A stretch of DNA of 64,000 bases from an uncultured Pseudomonadota bacterium (GCA_913058255.1 CAJXQU010000013.1:1-64000); one strand, 5' to 3'. Positions 27,897 to 38,340 are shown, counted from the stretch's first letter. Numbers and translations: made by a program. The notes: generated by a model from the sequence alone, not told the origin.

Positions 27897-28612
27897 TGGC
27901 TCATTATATCAACAATCGTGACGGTTACGTTATCTGATCCACCCTTTTTTAGCGTCATTGTGATCAACTTGCTTAAAGCCTCATTACGTTCATGAGCAAT
28001 AAGGATCTGTTCAATTTCTTGATGTGATAAGTGTTTATCGAGCCCATCAGAACTTAGAAGGAACCGATCGCCATGCATCAGATCAGAGCTGCCAAAATCG
28101 AGTTGAAGAGAATCATCGGTTCCAATACAGCGAGTTAATAAGTTTGCTGAAATGTGACTATTAGCTTCATCCCGAGAAAGCATGCCCAGCTCAACATAGA
28201 TCTCTGCCTGAGAATGATCCTTCGTTAATTGCACGAGTTTACTATCTCTCAGTAAATATAAACGACTATCACCAGCCCAAATATAGTCACAGGTATGGCC
28301 ATTTAGAACCATTGTTATGACAGTACTACCATTGATGCGTTCGTGTTTTTCACCAAGCTCAATTAAGCGGCTATTTGATTCATATAAACTAGATTTAATT
28401 TCCTCTATAAATGATTGATCTAAAATGTTTATTTTTAGATCATCAAGTGAATTGATAATCAACTGACTGGCAAAGTCTCCGGCTTCATGACCGCCCATCC
28501 CATCTGCAATGGCCCATAAGCCTACTTCTGGTTTTTCGAGAAAAGCATCTTCGTTATGACTACGCACATGACCGATATGTGTTACCGCTGAAGAATTGGA
28601 AGTAAAGTTCAT
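27893..28612 (-). CDS. PP2C-family serine/threonine phosphatase
   Basis: The 239-residue protein has the PP2C/Stp metal-binding motifs: THIGHVRSHNEDAF, AIADGMGGHEAGDFAS, WAGDSRLYLLRD and GGSDNVTVTIVDI. It is a cytosolic phosphatase removing phosphate from Ser/Thr residues. It lies ten bases after the cyclase/FHA gene, and FHA domains bind phosphothreonine, so the two likely form a signalling pair. No matching kinase gene is in the window. The stop overlaps the ubiG start. Confidence 0.93.
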   Translation of the reverse strand: MNFTSNSSAVTHIGHVRSHNEDAFLEKPEVGLWAIADGMGGHEAGDFASQLIINSLDDLKINILDQSFIEEIKSSLYESNSRLIELGEKHERINGSTVITMVLNGHTCDYIWAGDSRLYLLRDSKLVQLTKDHSQAEIYVELGMLSRDEANSHISANLLTRCIGTDDSLQLDFGSSDLMHGDRFLLSSDGLDKHLSHQEIEQILIAHERNEALSKLITMTLKKGGSDNVTVTIVDIMSQ

Positions 28613-28621
28613 AAGGCAATT

Positions 28622-29518
28622 CTATTCCTGAGTGATCTTAAAGTTGAGCACGTGTTTTGGACATTCACGAAAGGATTTACCAAAGCTGATATCGCCACTA
28701 ACCGGTAACGAGATCTCCTCTCGCCGAAGAAACATTTCTCGGCCTCGTTCGTTCTTAAGCCACGTTCCATTCGTGCTTAGATCAACAATAAAGAACTTTC
28801 CGCGTCTGCTCTCAAAAGTGAGATGTTGCCGTGAAACCAAGTCATCTTCAATGACAAGATCACAAAACTCGTTACGACCCACCGTAAATGGTGCTTGAAG
28901 GCAATGTAGAATATGTTTTTGATCTTGATATTGGATGTGTAGTGATGCTAGTTGTTCTGCTTTTCTTGAGATACCTACGGTCATTTGAGTAACATCATCT
29001 TCAATATCAAATATTTCATAAATATCAATATCTTCAGACTTTCCTTTAATGTTAATTCTATCTATATGACGAGAGCGTTCTTGTAACAGTGCAGGGAGTG
29101 ATTTAACCGTTTCTTTGGATGTTAGGATTTGTCCGGCTTTGGTTAGCATGGATATTCTCGACGCGACATTGACTGAGTCACCAAACACGTCATTATTTTC
29201 CATAATAGTAGGTCCGCAATGCAATGCGATTCGGATCTCTAAGCGTTTTTCTAAATCAGTTTGTTGGAGGAATTGTTTTCGCGAGGTATGTTGCATCTCA
29301 CAAGCGGCTTCTACGGCTGATTGTACGCAATCAAATCGGATTAGAAGTTCATCGCCAATCGTTTTAACAACCACGCCGTTGTGTTTTTTAGCAATAGATT
29401 CTACCGATTGTAAACGATCTAATATCAACTCTTTTGCAGGTTGATCGCCTAGCTTCTCGTAGAGTTGAGTGCTGTTACAAATGTCAGCAAAAAGTAGTGT
29501 TAAGTCAAAAGTGGTCAC
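28622..29518 (-). CDS. Class III adenylate/guanylate cyclase with C-terminal FHA domain
   Basis: The 298-residue protein starts at GTG. Residues about 1-165 form a class III nucleotide cyclase catalytic domain, with metal-binding Asp residues in LTLLFADICNST and KTIGDELLIRF and the signature FGDSVNVASRISMLTKAGQILTS. Residues about 200-298 form an FHA domain (FTVGRNEFCDLVIEDDLVSR, then FIVDLSTNGTWL). It would make a cyclic nucleotide under control of phosphothreonine binding. It leads the transcript that continues into the PP2C gene, ubiG and gph. Confidence 0.92.
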   Translation of the reverse strand: MTTFDLTLLFADICNSTQLYEKLGDQPAKELILDRLQSVESIAKKHNGVVVKTIGDELLIRFDCVQSAVEAACEMQHTSRKQFLQQTDLEKRLEIRIALHCGPTIMENNDVFGDSVNVASRISMLTKAGQILTSKETVKSLPALLQERSRHIDRINIKGKSEDIDIYEIFDIEDDVTQMTVGISRKAEQLASLHIQYQDQKHILHCLQAPFTVGRNEFCDLVIEDDLVSRQHLTFESRRGKFFIVDLSTNGTWLKNERGREMFLRREEISLPVSGDISFGKSFRECPKHVLNFKITQE

Positions 29519-29696
29519 TGGTTTCTATTGTTGTAATTGATTATCGTGTTTATATCTCTTGATAGTTTAGTACATCTGGAATGGTATATGGACATCTCGC
29601 ATGAGCTCCGCTACTTGAGTTAAACATAGTCAAATCTTTGTATCTTATGGCTAACGAACAACAAACTTGTTCAGATATACGGTACTCTAACTAAAT

Positions 29697-30116
29697 ATGG
29701 ATCGTATCGACACAATAAATTCTGTGAGTAGTCTGTCAATTTCGACAGGAGTGCATAGATCGCAACAGACAGCATTTAATGCTGCGAGTACTGCTGAGCA
29801 AAGTTCAGACGGAAGTGCTCGAAGATCTCGTTGGGAAAATACTCCGGGTATTCGTGTTTCACTACAGAGTTTGGAACAGCAACCAGAGGTTAATGATTAT
29901 CAACAGTTACGTTCAGATGGTCGCAGAAAAGAGTCGACGATGGAAGCTGCGCCGATAGAGCATACGGGACGAGTGATAGAAGGAGAACAAATCGATAAAG
30001 AACATTCTCGATCGGTCAATCCTGGTAGCAGGGTCATACTCGATAGTTTCATTCAGCAAATGGGTGGGGCGGAACAATCCGTATCTAGCGGAAGCTATAT
30101 TAATACAACGATTTAA
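29697..30116 (+). CDS. Hypothetical polar protein, 139 aa
   Basis: A 139-residue, Ser/Gln/Arg-rich protein beginning MDRIDTINSVSSLSISTG. It has no membrane segment or signal peptide and is probably largely disordered except for VILDSFIQQMGGAEQ near the end. It resembles no family I know. The composition recalls flagellar or secretion accessory proteins but this is not evidence. It is divergent from the cyclase gene, with a free-standing start at ATG. Confidence 0.5.
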   Translation: MDRIDTINSVSSLSISTGVHRSQQTAFNAASTAEQSSDGSARRSRWENTPGIRVSLQSLEQQPEVNDYQQLRSDGRRKESTMEAAPIEHTGRVIEGEQIDKEHSRSVNPGSRVILDSFIQQMGGAEQSVSSGSYINTTI

Positions 30117-30165
30117 CCTATTGTTTCAAGAGGCTTAATCTAGTCTAAACTGCCCAGGTAGAATA

Positions 30166-30663
30166 CTACTTTTTATCAAGGTTAGGCGCTTCACCATATT
30201 TATCAATGTAATCATCAGCGAGTTGTTGTGCAGCTGCAAACTGCTCATCGGTGAGCTTTTCTTTTGCTGGCCCTAAGGCTAATTTAGATTTTTTGTGGCT
30301 AAGGTGTGTAGCGACTTTAAACCAAGCATAAGCAGCTTCGTAGTCTTGTGGTAAACCTTTGCCTTTGGAGTACATTTGTGCAAGGCGATATTGAGCTTCT
30401 TTCACACCTTGTTTTGAGGCTTTCAAATACCATTGAGCAGCTTCTTTATCATCCTGTTTCACACCTTGACCTTTAGCGAACATCACACCAAGGTAATATT
30501 GCGCGTAAGGGTGATTAGAATTTTGCGCTAAAGGCATCATGGTCTGCCATGCTTTTTCATGATCACCATTAGCATAAGCGAACACACCATCATTAAAGTC
30601 GGCATGGGCAGCGCTAGATAAAAATAAAAATAGAATGGTGAGTAATGAATTTACTTTTAACAT
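30166..30663 (-). CDS. Sel1-repeat (TPR-like) periplasmic protein
   Basis: The 165-residue protein has a signal peptide ending SSAAHA and Sel1-like repeats, including AQYYLGVMFAKGQGVKQDDKE and AQYRLAQMYSKGKGLPQDYE. Such proteins are helical scaffolds for protein interaction. No partner can be named from the neighbourhood. Confidence 0.85.
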   Translation of the reverse strand: MLKVNSLLTILFLFLSSAAHADFNDGVFAYANGDHEKAWQTMMPLAQNSNHPYAQYYLGVMFAKGQGVKQDDKEAAQWYLKASKQGVKEAQYRLAQMYSKGKGLPQDYEAAYAWFKVATHLSHKKSKLALGPAKEKLTDEQFAAAQQLADDYIDKYGEAPNLDKK

Positions 30664-30762
30664 TAGTCCTTTCCTGTTGAAGAGTTGAGCGTATTATTCT
30701 TCTATTGAAGTGAATACTACGTGAACAGGGGAAGAGTCTACCTCAATATCAAAGGGGATTAT

Positions 30763-31749
30763 ATGGGAAAATTTCGTGTTTTTCGGATCCGTAAAGATGG
30801 AGCGGGTATTTCTGGCCGAGTTGAGCTTGCGACACTTGATGAATTGTCTGCTGGAGAGGTGGTTATCAAGTCTGCGTATTCTAGCGTCAACTATAAAGAT
30901 GCATTAGCGGCAAATGGCCCTGCTAAAATTATTAGTCGCTTTCCTTTGATTGGTGGTGTAGATGTTGTTGGCACGGTTGAAAGCTCAGGTGATGCTCGCT
31001 TTAAAACGGACGATCAGGTTCTTGTGACGGGCTACGACATGAGTATTTCACATGATGGGGGTTACGCTGAATATGTCCGTGTTCCGGCTGAATGGGTCAT
31101 ACCATTACCTGAGACATTGACTGCACGAGAAGCAATGATCATCGGTACTGCGGGTTTTACTGCTGCGCTTTGTATTCACAAAATGGAACAAAATGGCCAA
31201 ACACCTGAGCAAGGTTCTGTTGTTGTGACCGGCGCTTCAGGCGGAGTAGGAAGTCTTGCGATCGATATGCTGTCATCGAAAGGTTATGACGTTACAGCGT
31301 TGACGGGCAAGATTAATGAGTCTGATTATTTATTAGGTCTTGGTGCAAGTCATATTGTTGATCGAAATATGCTTGAACTATCAAAACGCCCGATGGAGCG
31401 GCCTTTATGGGCTGGCGCGATCGATAATGTCGGTGGGGGCATTCTTAGCTGGTTAACGAAAACTGTTCAGCCTTGGGGGAGTATTACTGCTGTTGGTTTA
31501 GCAGGAGGTTCTCAGCTTGAAACGTCGGTAATGCCTTTTATCTTAAGAGGCGTGAGTCTTTTGGGTATAACGTCAGCGGGTTGTCCAACCTTATTACGCC
31601 ATAAAATCTGGCAACGAATAGCGACTGATCTGAGACCACAAAAGTTTGAACAACTGTCTGTTAATGAAGTTGGGTTAGACGAGTTGAATGAGGTTTTTAG
31701 GACAATGCTCAACGGCGGAACAAAAGGGCGTACAGTCGTTCGGCTGTAG
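30763..31749 (+). CDS. YhdH/AcuI-family NADPH oxidoreductase (acryloyl-CoA reductase type), copy 1
   Basis: The 328-residue zinc-free medium-chain dehydrogenase shows [29 protein letters not shown] (NADP loop), GASHIVDRN and [10 protein letters not shown], all characteristic of YhdH/AcuI. E. coli AcuI reduces acrylyl-CoA to propionyl-CoA. The ATG at 30763 is chosen because AAAGGGG lies just upstream; an earlier in-frame GTG at 30721 lacks such a site. It precedes leuC by 43 bases. A second copy is at 53578-54573. Confidence 0.88.
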   Translation: MGKFRVFRIRKDGAGISGRVELATLDELSAGEVVIKSAYSSVNYKDALAANGPAKIISRFPLIGGVDVVGTVESSGDARFKTDDQVLVTGYDMSISHDGGYAEYVRVPAEWVIPLPETLTAREAMIIGTAGFTAALCIHKMEQNGQTPEQGSVVVTGASGGVGSLAIDMLSSKGYDVTALTGKINESDYLLGLGASHIVDRNMLELSKRPMERPLWAGAIDNVGGGILSWLTKTVQPWGSITAVGLAGGSQLETSVMPFILRGVSLLGITSAGCPTLLRHKIWQRIATDLRPQKFEQLSVNEVGLDELNEVFRTMLNGGTKGRTVVRL

Positions 31750-31792
31750 TGTTATAATGTTCGGCTGTTTTTATAAAAATTGGAAGTTGTCC

Positions 31793-33214
31793 ATGCCCAC
31801 TCAAACTTTATATGACAAATTATGGGATGCTCATGTCGTTCGTGAGAACGAAGACGGTACTTCGCTCATCTATATCGATCGCCACTTGATCCACGAAGTG
31901 ACCTCACCACAAGCCTTTGAAGGTTTGAAGCTAGCGGGTCGCAAACCTTGGCGTATTGATGCGAATCTGGCTGTTTCTGATCACAATGTACCGACGACCG
32001 ATCGCTCTGAGCCGATTAAAGATCCGATTTCAAAATTACAACTAGATACGCTTGATTCCAATTGTGCGGAGTGGGATATCACCCAGTTTGATATTCACGA
32101 CCCAAGGCAGGGTATCGTTCATGTTATTGGGCCAGAGCAAGGTGCTTCTTTGCCAGGTATGACGATTGTCTGTGGTGATTCTCATACTTCCACTCACGGT
32201 GGTTTGGGTGCATTGGCCTTTGGTATCGGGACATCTGAAGTTGAACATACACTGGCAACTCAATGTTTAATTTTGCGTAAATCAAAGAACATGCTCGTAA
32301 AAGTCAATGGAGCTGTCGGCAAAGGGATTACTGCAAAAGATATCATCCTCGCGATCATCGGCAAAATTGGAACCGCTGGCGGTACTGGTTACGCTATGGA
32401 GTTTGCTGGTAAAGCTATTGAAAGCTTGTCGATGGAAGGTCGGATGACCTTATGTAATATGGCGATCGAAGCGGGAGCCCGTGCAGGTTTTGTTGCTGTG
32501 GATAATAAGACGATTGAATTCGTTAAAAATCGACCTTATTCGCCCAAAGGTGAAGATTGGGATAAAGCCGTTACTTATTGGAATAACTTACACACCGATG
32601 AAGGTGCTAATTTTGATAACATTATTGAGCTAGAAGCTGAAAATATTGGCCCACAAGTGACATGGGGAACTTCACCTGAAATGGTGGTTTCTGTTTCTGA
32701 TGTGGTGCCTGATCCAACGCAAGAGCCTGATGCTGTCAAAGCCGAAGGTATGGCCAATGCATTGGCCTATATGGATCTAAAACCGGGCACACCGATTACT
32801 GATATTCGTATCAGCCGTGTCTTTATTGGTTCATGCACGAATTCAAGGATCGAGGATATGCGCGCAGCTGCCGAAATAGCAAAAACAGGTAAGGTGGCAG
32901 AGAATGTTACTGAGGCGATCGTGGTACCGGGCTCTGGTTTAGTGAAAGCGCAAGCGGAACAGGAAGGTCTAGATCAGATCTTTATTGATGCTGGATTTGA
33001 ATGGCGTGAACCTGGCTGCTCTATGTGTTTAGGCATGAATCCAGACAGACTCGAACCGCAGGAACATTGTGCATCAACCTCTAATCGTAACTTTGAAGGC
33101 CGACAAGGCCCAGGTGGACGTACGCATTTAGTGAGCCCAGCTATGGCGGCAGCGGCAGCGATAGCAGGACATTTTGTCGATGTTAGAGACATTGGTAATG
33201 GAGAATCAAAATAA
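31793..33214 (+). CDS. leuC: 3-isopropylmalate dehydratase large subunit
   Basis: The 473-residue aconitase-family protein starts [16 protein letters not shown] and has [19 protein letters not shown], the cluster cysteines in [13 protein letters not shown] and [12 protein letters not shown], and [19 protein letters not shown]. It isomerises 2-isopropylmalate to 3-isopropylmalate in leucine synthesis. The start is fixed by family length and GGAAG upstream. Stop TAA shares one base with the leuD ATG. Confidence 0.97.
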   Translation: MPTQTLYDKLWDAHVVRENEDGTSLIYIDRHLIHEVTSPQAFEGLKLAGRKPWRIDANLAVSDHNVPTTDRSEPIKDPISKLQLDTLDSNCAEWDITQFDIHDPRQGIVHVIGPEQGASLPGMTIVCGDSHTSTHGGLGALAFGIGTSEVEHTLATQCLILRKSKNMLVKVNGAVGKGITAKDIILAIIGKIGTAGGTGYAMEFAGKAIESLSMEGRMTLCNMAIEAGARAGFVAVDNKTIEFVKNRPYSPKGEDWDKAVTYWNNLHTDEGANFDNIIELEAENIGPQVTWGTSPEMVVSVSDVVPDPTQEPDAVKAEGMANALAYMDLKPGTPITDIRISRVFIGSCTNSRIEDMRAAAEIAKTGKVAENVTEAIVVPGSGLVKAQAEQEGLDQIFIDAGFEWREPGCSMCLGMNPDRLEPQEHCASTSNRNFEGRQGPGGRTHLVSPAMAAAAAIAGHFVDVRDIGNGESK

Positions 33215-33855
33215 TGGAAGCATTTACAACCCTAAATGGAATTGTGGCTCCTTTAGATCGGCCCAATGTCGATACTGATGCGATTATTCCTAAGCAGTTT
33301 TTAAAATCGATCAAGCGCAGCGGATTTGGACCAAACTTGTTTGATGAGTGGCGTTATCTTGATCAGGGACAGCCTGGTGAAGATTGTAGTAAGCGTCCGG
33401 TAAATCCTGACTTTGTGCTTAATCAAACACGCTATCAAAATACTCAAATAATGTTAGGTCGAGATAATTTTGGTTGTGGCTCATCAAGAGAGCACGCGCC
33501 TTGGGCATTTTATGATTATGGAATTAGCTGCATTATTGCGCCGAGCTTTGCCGATATTTTTTACAGTAACTCGTTTAAGAATGGGATCTTGCTGATCAAG
33601 CTTGATACCAAAGTAATCGACTGTTTATTTAAAGAAGTAGAAGCAACAGTAGGTTACAAACTCAATATTGATCTAGAAGCACAAAGTATTACGACCCCAT
33701 CAGATGAAAGTATCACTTTCGAGATTGATGGAGCTCTTAAGCATCGACTCTTAAATGGCCTAGATGATATTGGTCTTTCATTAAAGAACTCTGAAGACAT
33801 TCAAGCATATGAAGAGCGACAGAAACTATTAACGCCTTGGTTATTTTCTCACTAG
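33214..33855 (+). CDS. leuD: 3-isopropylmalate dehydratase small subunit
   Basis: The 213-residue protein contains [20 protein letters not shown] and [19 protein letters not shown], the LeuD signatures. It is the swivelling subunit that completes the LeuC active site. It is translationally coupled to leuC and followed by a terminator, so leuB is not in this operon. Confidence 0.97.
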   Translation: MEAFTTLNGIVAPLDRPNVDTDAIIPKQFLKSIKRSGFGPNLFDEWRYLDQGQPGEDCSKRPVNPDFVLNQTRYQNTQIMLGRDNFGCGSSREHAPWAFYDYGISCIIAPSFADIFYSNSFKNGILLIKLDTKVIDCLFKEVEATVGYKLNIDLEAQSITTPSDESITFEIDGALKHRLLNGLDDIGLSLKNSEDIQAYEERQKLLTPWLFSH

Positions 33856-33876
33856 TCTAAATCTATTTTTAAAGAT

Positions 33877-33916
33877 ACAAGCGTTAGGAGTGGTTAAGCT
33901 CGCTCCTAACGCTTGT
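33877..33916 (+). terminator. Terminator hairpin after leuD
   Basis: ACAAGCGTTAGGAG (33877-33890) pairs with CTCCTAACGCTTGT (33903-33916), a 14-base perfect stem, followed by a pyrimidine-rich CCTTCTTTCTTT. It closes the leuCD transcript 22 bases after the stop. Confidence 0.85.
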
Positions 33917-34048
33917 CCTTCTTTCTTTATCACGCAAGAATTATAGTTTTGGACTTTATTCGCTTCGCTTTAAAAATGGCATAATTGTTGCGAAGTAGTT
34001 TGGCTACTATTTTGTATAAAAACGATACGTCATCTAAAGAGAGATGTG

Positions 34049-36406
34049 ATGAAAAAAACTAATATATTTATATTAATTGGTGTTACCACTTCAGGATTTT
34101 TTCTTTCTGCATGTGGCGGAGGTGGTGGTGGCGAAAGCCCTACTGTTTCTGTAGATCCCATTTATTCATACCCATCTCCTCCAGCACTTATTGCGAACCC
34201 TTCAGATTTTGAAACGACCGAGTATGCTCATAATTATGCTCTCAATGCAATGAATGCTTCTGCTGCTTATGCTAGGGGAGCTACTGGAAATGGTATCGTG
34301 GTAGCCGTTATTGATTCAGGGGTTTTAGCTGATCATGTCGACTTAAGTGGACAAATTGATGTGAATTCAATCGATATAATTGATCAGGTTCAACCACTTA
34401 CAGATACCGACGGACATGGTACTAATATCGCGGGCGTTATAGCCGGAATTAAAAATAACAGTGGAGTTCATGGTTTAGCATATGAAAGCACTGTTTTAGC
34501 AATACGTGCTAATGAACGTTCGACAGGAAACCCTTCCGTTGATGATTGTGGAAATGGCGCTAGTGGTTGTGCTTTTGCAGAAGCTAACTTGGCAATAGCG
34601 GTTAACTACGCTGTTGATCATGGCGCTAAGATTATTAATATCTCTTTGGGGGGAGGGAAAACAAACTCGCCTGCATTTGAAGCGGCGTTAACAAGGGCTG
34701 TTCAAGCGGGAGTGATTATTGTTGCTTCTGCAGGCAATGATTACGGGCTCATCGATCATGATAATAACGTAGCGACAGCCGATATTATTAATCCTGATGC
34801 TTTGACGCCAGATGCTCCTGCCAACTTTGCAGGTGCTGCTGAGGCATTAGGGAGAGCTTTAGCTGTAGGTGCTTCAGATCAAAACAATTTAATAGCATCA
34901 TTTTCCAATCGAGCTGGATCAGGAGCGGTTAGAAATTTTTATTTAGTTGCACCTGGGGTTGATGTAATAACAACAGGCTTAGATACTGCGAATCCAAGTT
35001 CTCGAAGTGATTACTTTCAGGTTAGTGGAACTTCATTCTCATCAGCCTATGTATCGGCTGCAATAGCTTTATTGCTAGATGCATATCCGACATTACAACC
35101 GGAAGATGCCGTTTCTCTTTTAGTAGAGACAGCGACGGATCTAGGTGCTTCTGGTGTAGATGATACCTATGGAGCAGGCATCGTTAATCTAGCGACGGCT
35201 TTTTCACCTGTAGGTGTGACTCGAGCGAGCTTTCAAGGTCAGGCTGTCGCGGTTGACTTGTCTGGTTTTTTTGAGGCTCCTCAAGGTGCTTTAGGTGACT
35301 GGGCGGAAAAGGGTGGGGCATTTGTAAATCTTGTTTTTCAAGATAAATATAAACGAAACTTTAGAACGAATGAATATGTTCAAGAAGTAAATGCTGCTGC
35401 ACGGGGAGTAGGGCTTCTTCAGTCTTATACTGATCGCATTGATCAAAATTATGCATCCTCAAGTTTTGCTGTGGATTATAGGGGAGAAAAGGCACGGGTT
35501 AAACTCTCGATCAATCAAAATAAATTATGGCAAAAAGGAGTTTGGCGTGATCAACTTTTAGGTATGGATAGCACGGATTGGAAACGAGAAAAGGGAAATA
35601 AAACAGATGTAGAAATTATCATGCATCTTGGAGCATTTCATTTTGGTTCTGGCCGAGGGTTCTCAAGTCCATCTTCCGGTAGTTTGAAGAATCCAGTAAA
35701 TCTATATGGAGGTATTCATAGTTTAGTGGGAGAGCAGAACTGGATTTCTGGAGGGTATGATTTCAATGAAAACTATACAATGGGGTTTGTTTCAAACTCC
35801 AGTGACAAGGGTACTGTTGGAGCGGTTAACTTAGAAAAACGATTGGGGCAGCACTCAGTTGTTGCTGAGGTTGGTGTTCTGAATGAAAGGGCTAGTTTTT
35901 TAGGCTCGAGCCTTGCAGGGAGGTTTGGTGAGGATGAACAGGGAACGACTCTTTACTACGCCTTAAATTGGCACGGCCCACTGATTGGAGAATGGTCAGG
36001 AGCGGGTCGCTTAGAATTTGCTAAAGGACAACTCGATGTTCCAAACTTTATTACCGTAAATGAAAAGCCTTTAGCTACAGCTTGGAGTTTTTCACTGTAT
36101 CGTCCAGTGTTGAACTCAAGTCTATTTCACGTAAGTATTTCTCAGCCGTTACGTTCGGAATCGGGAGCCATTAGTTTTGGTGCTCCTGTCGGTGTCAATC
36201 TTGAAACTAATGAGCTGATATACAAGAATAGAACACTCGAACTAACCCCATCAGGAAGAGAAATAAATTTTAAGACATCATTTACTTTTCCATTGAAAAG
36301 AGGCTTTAGCATATTGGCTGAAGCGCAGTACATTCATAATCCATTACATTTTTCAACGGTGGAAGATGAGATGATTAGTTGGTTAAGCTTGAAAGGTAGT
36401 TGGTGA
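34049..36406 (+). CDS. Lipoprotein subtilisin-like protease with C-terminal beta-barrel-like domain (NalP/SphB1-like)
   Basis: The 785-residue protein has a lipoprotein signal (FFLSAC, lipid Cys about 22) followed by a glycine run. It then has a peptidase S8 domain with catalytic Asp about 89 (AVIDSG), His about 123 (DGHGTNIAGVIAG) and Ser about 339 (SGTSFSSAYVS). Residues from about 400 on are rich in alternating polar/aromatic strands and end in Trp, like an outer-membrane barrel. This order matches autotransporter proteases NalP and SphB1, which release other surface proteins from the cell. The barrel is inferred from pattern only. The ATG at 34049 is preferred to the GTG three bases upstream. 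Confidence 0.85.
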   Translation: MKKTNIFILIGVTTSGFFLSACGGGGGGESPTVSVDPIYSYPSPPALIANPSDFETTEYAHNYALNAMNASAAYARGATGNGIVVAVIDSGVLADHVDLSGQIDVNSIDIIDQVQPLTDTDGHGTNIAGVIAGIKNNSGVHGLAYESTVLAIRANERSTGNPSVDDCGNGASGCAFAEANLAIAVNYAVDHGAKIINISLGGGKTNSPAFEAALTRAVQAGVIIVASAGNDYGLIDHDNNVATADIINPDALTPDAPANFAGAAEALGRALAVGASDQNNLIASFSNRAGSGAVRNFYLVAPGVDVITTGLDTANPSSRSDYFQVSGTSFSSAYVSAAIALLLDAYPTLQPEDAVSLLVETATDLGASGVDDTYGAGIVNLATAFSPVGVTRASFQGQAVAVDLSGFFEAPQGALGDWAEKGGAFVNLVFQDKYKRNFRTNEYVQEVNAAARGVGLLQSYTDRIDQNYASSSFAVDYRGEKARVKLSINQNKLWQKGVWRDQLLGMDSTDWKREKGNKTDVEIIMHLGAFHFGSGRGFSSPSSGSLKNPVNLYGGIHSLVGEQNWISGGYDFNENYTMGFVSNSSDKGTVGAVNLEKRLGQHSVVAEVGVLNERASFLGSSLAGRFGEDEQGTTLYYALNWHGPLIGEWSGAGRLEFAKGQLDVPNFITVNEKPLATAWSFSLYRPVLNSSLFHVSISQPLRSESGAISFGAPVGVNLETNELIYKNRTLELTPSGREINFKTSFTFPLKRGFSILAEAQYIHNPLHFSTVEDEMISWLSLKGSW

Positions 36407-36626
36407 TTTGAAACAGTCGTGAGTATTGGAGATGATTTTTTTAACAGTAGATTAGTTAGTTTGCAAAAGTTATTGAGGTATTTTATTTCGAAACAGTTAT
36501 CATCAATCTTTAGGTTTTAAAGAAAGGAAACGAAAGGCTTGATTTTTTAATGAGGCTTTGTTTTAAGATAAGGCTCATTAAGCGTTAAAAGTATAAGTTC
36601 TTTATGATTTTGCAAGCTAGGAATTG

Positions 36627-38282
36627 ATGTCAGAAGCACTCAACAACACTCTTCATATTTCCATACCCATGGTTGCGGTAGTATTCGCTATGGCTCTGAG
36701 TATGTTGATCATACCTGTTGTCTGGCGTTTTGCTGCAAAACTTGGGCTTATAGATAAGCCTGATCCTCGAAAAGTTCATACAAAACCTATTCCTCGAGTT
36801 GGAGGATGGGGGATCGCTATCGGTGCGATCATTCCTATTTTGACATTGATAGACTTTAGCCCATTCATCACGTCTTATATTATTGGAGCGATGATTTTAT
36901 TTTGCTTCGGTGCGCTGGATGATACCCATGATGTGGGGCATTTCACAAAGTTTGCTGGTCAATTTTTGGCTGCTGGTGTTGTCGTTTTTTACGGTGATCA
37001 GTGGGTTCAGTTTCCGCCATTCGTAGGTTTGGAAGGTTGGACTGCGACGCTAGGAAAACCTTTCACTTTTATCGCTATTGTCGGGATGGTCAACGCCAGT
37101 AATCATGCGGATGGTCTTGATGGTTTAGCGGGGGGGGTGTCACTTTTAAGCTTTCTTATTATGGCCTACTTAGCTTATGTGGCTGACGGAATGGTCACTG
37201 CGGTAATTGCTGCAGCTTCTGTTGGTGGTATTTTGGGGTTTTTGCGCTATAACACGCATCCTGCAGATATATTTATGGGAGATACGGGTAGTACTTTCCT
37301 TGGTTTTACGCTGGCTGTTTTAGTCATCCACCTTACTCAAGTTGATCATGCTTCTCTAAGCCCTGCGCTGCCATTGCTACTACTGGGCTTACCAACAATA
37401 GATATTTTAGCGGTGCTCTTCTTAAGAATTAAGGGTGGGATGAATTGGTTTAAAGCATCAAGAAACCATATTCATCACCGGATTCTCGATCTTGGTTTTG
37501 AGCATTATGAAGCCGTGATTATTATTTATTCTATTCAGGCCTTGTTAGTTATAAGTGCTATTTTCTTACGTTATCAAAGTGATCTCTTAATCATTGGCGT
37601 ATATGTCGTAACGGCAGCAACTATTCTGAGTTTATTGACATATGCTGAACGAACAGGATGGAAGACGAGTACCGCTGAGCAGCCAGCGACACCAATTGGT
37701 TTGACTATTCGATATTTTAGGACGCATACGATTAATATTACCGAACTAGCTTTGAAAGTAATAGGTATCTTGTTACCTCTTTATATTGTGATTGGAGCAC
37801 TTGCAGTTGAGTCTGTTTCCAGCGACTTCGGAGTGATTGCTGTCATACTTTTTGCTGTGATGGTTTTAGATTTCATGCTTTCTAAGAGCAGAGGTTTGTT
37901 CCTCAGCAGCGGGGTTTATATAGCGGTTATTTTTATTGGTTATTTAACCACTTTTTCTAATGATTTTTCCTCATTGCTTAAACTCGATTTAGCTTTCTCA
38001 GCATTTCTTGCACTTTTGATCGCGCTCATCGTTCGTTACTCTGTTGAGAAAAAATTTCAAACTTCACCTATGGACTACCTGATTGTGTTTGGTGTTCTCG
38101 CAATGGCTGTTTTTGGTGGACGATATTTACAGGTTAAAGATATTGGGATTATGGTCGTGAAGACGATGATCATGATCTATGGTTGCGAAGTATTATATTC
38201 ACATGCTGTGAAACGTGTGACATTACTGAATTTGTCGGCAATAGCTGCGATGGCAATAATGGGTTATCGTGGGCTTGTTTAG
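36627..38282 (+). CDS. WecA/MraY-family glycosyl-1-phosphate transferase with extended C-terminus
   Basis: The 551-residue, multi-spanning membrane protein has the family motifs [50 protein letters not shown] and [12 protein letters not shown]. It transfers a sugar-1-phosphate to undecaprenyl phosphate, starting a surface polysaccharide or O-antigen unit. About 200 residues beyond the usual end add several more membrane helices, with no recognised function. AGGA precedes ATG 36627. No other glycan genes are adjacent. Confidence 0.88.
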   Translation: MSEALNNTLHISIPMVAVVFAMALSMLIIPVVWRFAAKLGLIDKPDPRKVHTKPIPRVGGWGIAIGAIIPILTLIDFSPFITSYIIGAMILFCFGALDDTHDVGHFTKFAGQFLAAGVVVFYGDQWVQFPPFVGLEGWTATLGKPFTFIAIVGMVNASNHADGLDGLAGGVSLLSFLIMAYLAYVADGMVTAVIAAASVGGILGFLRYNTHPADIFMGDTGSTFLGFTLAVLVIHLTQVDHASLSPALPLLLLGLPTIDILAVLFLRIKGGMNWFKASRNHIHHRILDLGFEHYEAVIIIYSIQALLVISAIFLRYQSDLLIIGVYVVTAATILSLLTYAERTGWKTSTAEQPATPIGLTIRYFRTHTINITELALKVIGILLPLYIVIGALAVESVSSDFGVIAVILFAVMVLDFMLSKSRGLFLSSGVYIAVIFIGYLTTFSNDFSSLLKLDLAFSAFLALLIALIVRYSVEKKFQTSPMDYLIVFGVLAMAVFGGRYLQVKDIGIMVVKTMIMIYGCEVLYSHAVKRVTLLNLSAIAAMAIMGYRGLV

Positions 38283-38312
38283 AGGGCGACCGATTAATAT
38301 TTGATAGCTTGG

Positions 38313-38340
38313 AAATAATCACGTTAGCGTGACTTATTTT
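38313..38340. terminator. Hairpin between convergent genes
   Basis: AATAATCACG and CGTGACTTATT form an imperfect stem around TTAG. It lies between the convergent glycosyltransferase and acyl-CoA synthetase genes, and is a plausible terminator for the former. The stem has a bulge, so confidence is moderate. Confidence 0.4.

Noticed and set aside
29115-29444. 109-codon frame on the plus strand inside the cyclase gene
   Set aside because: Antisense shadow of a conserved catalytic domain.
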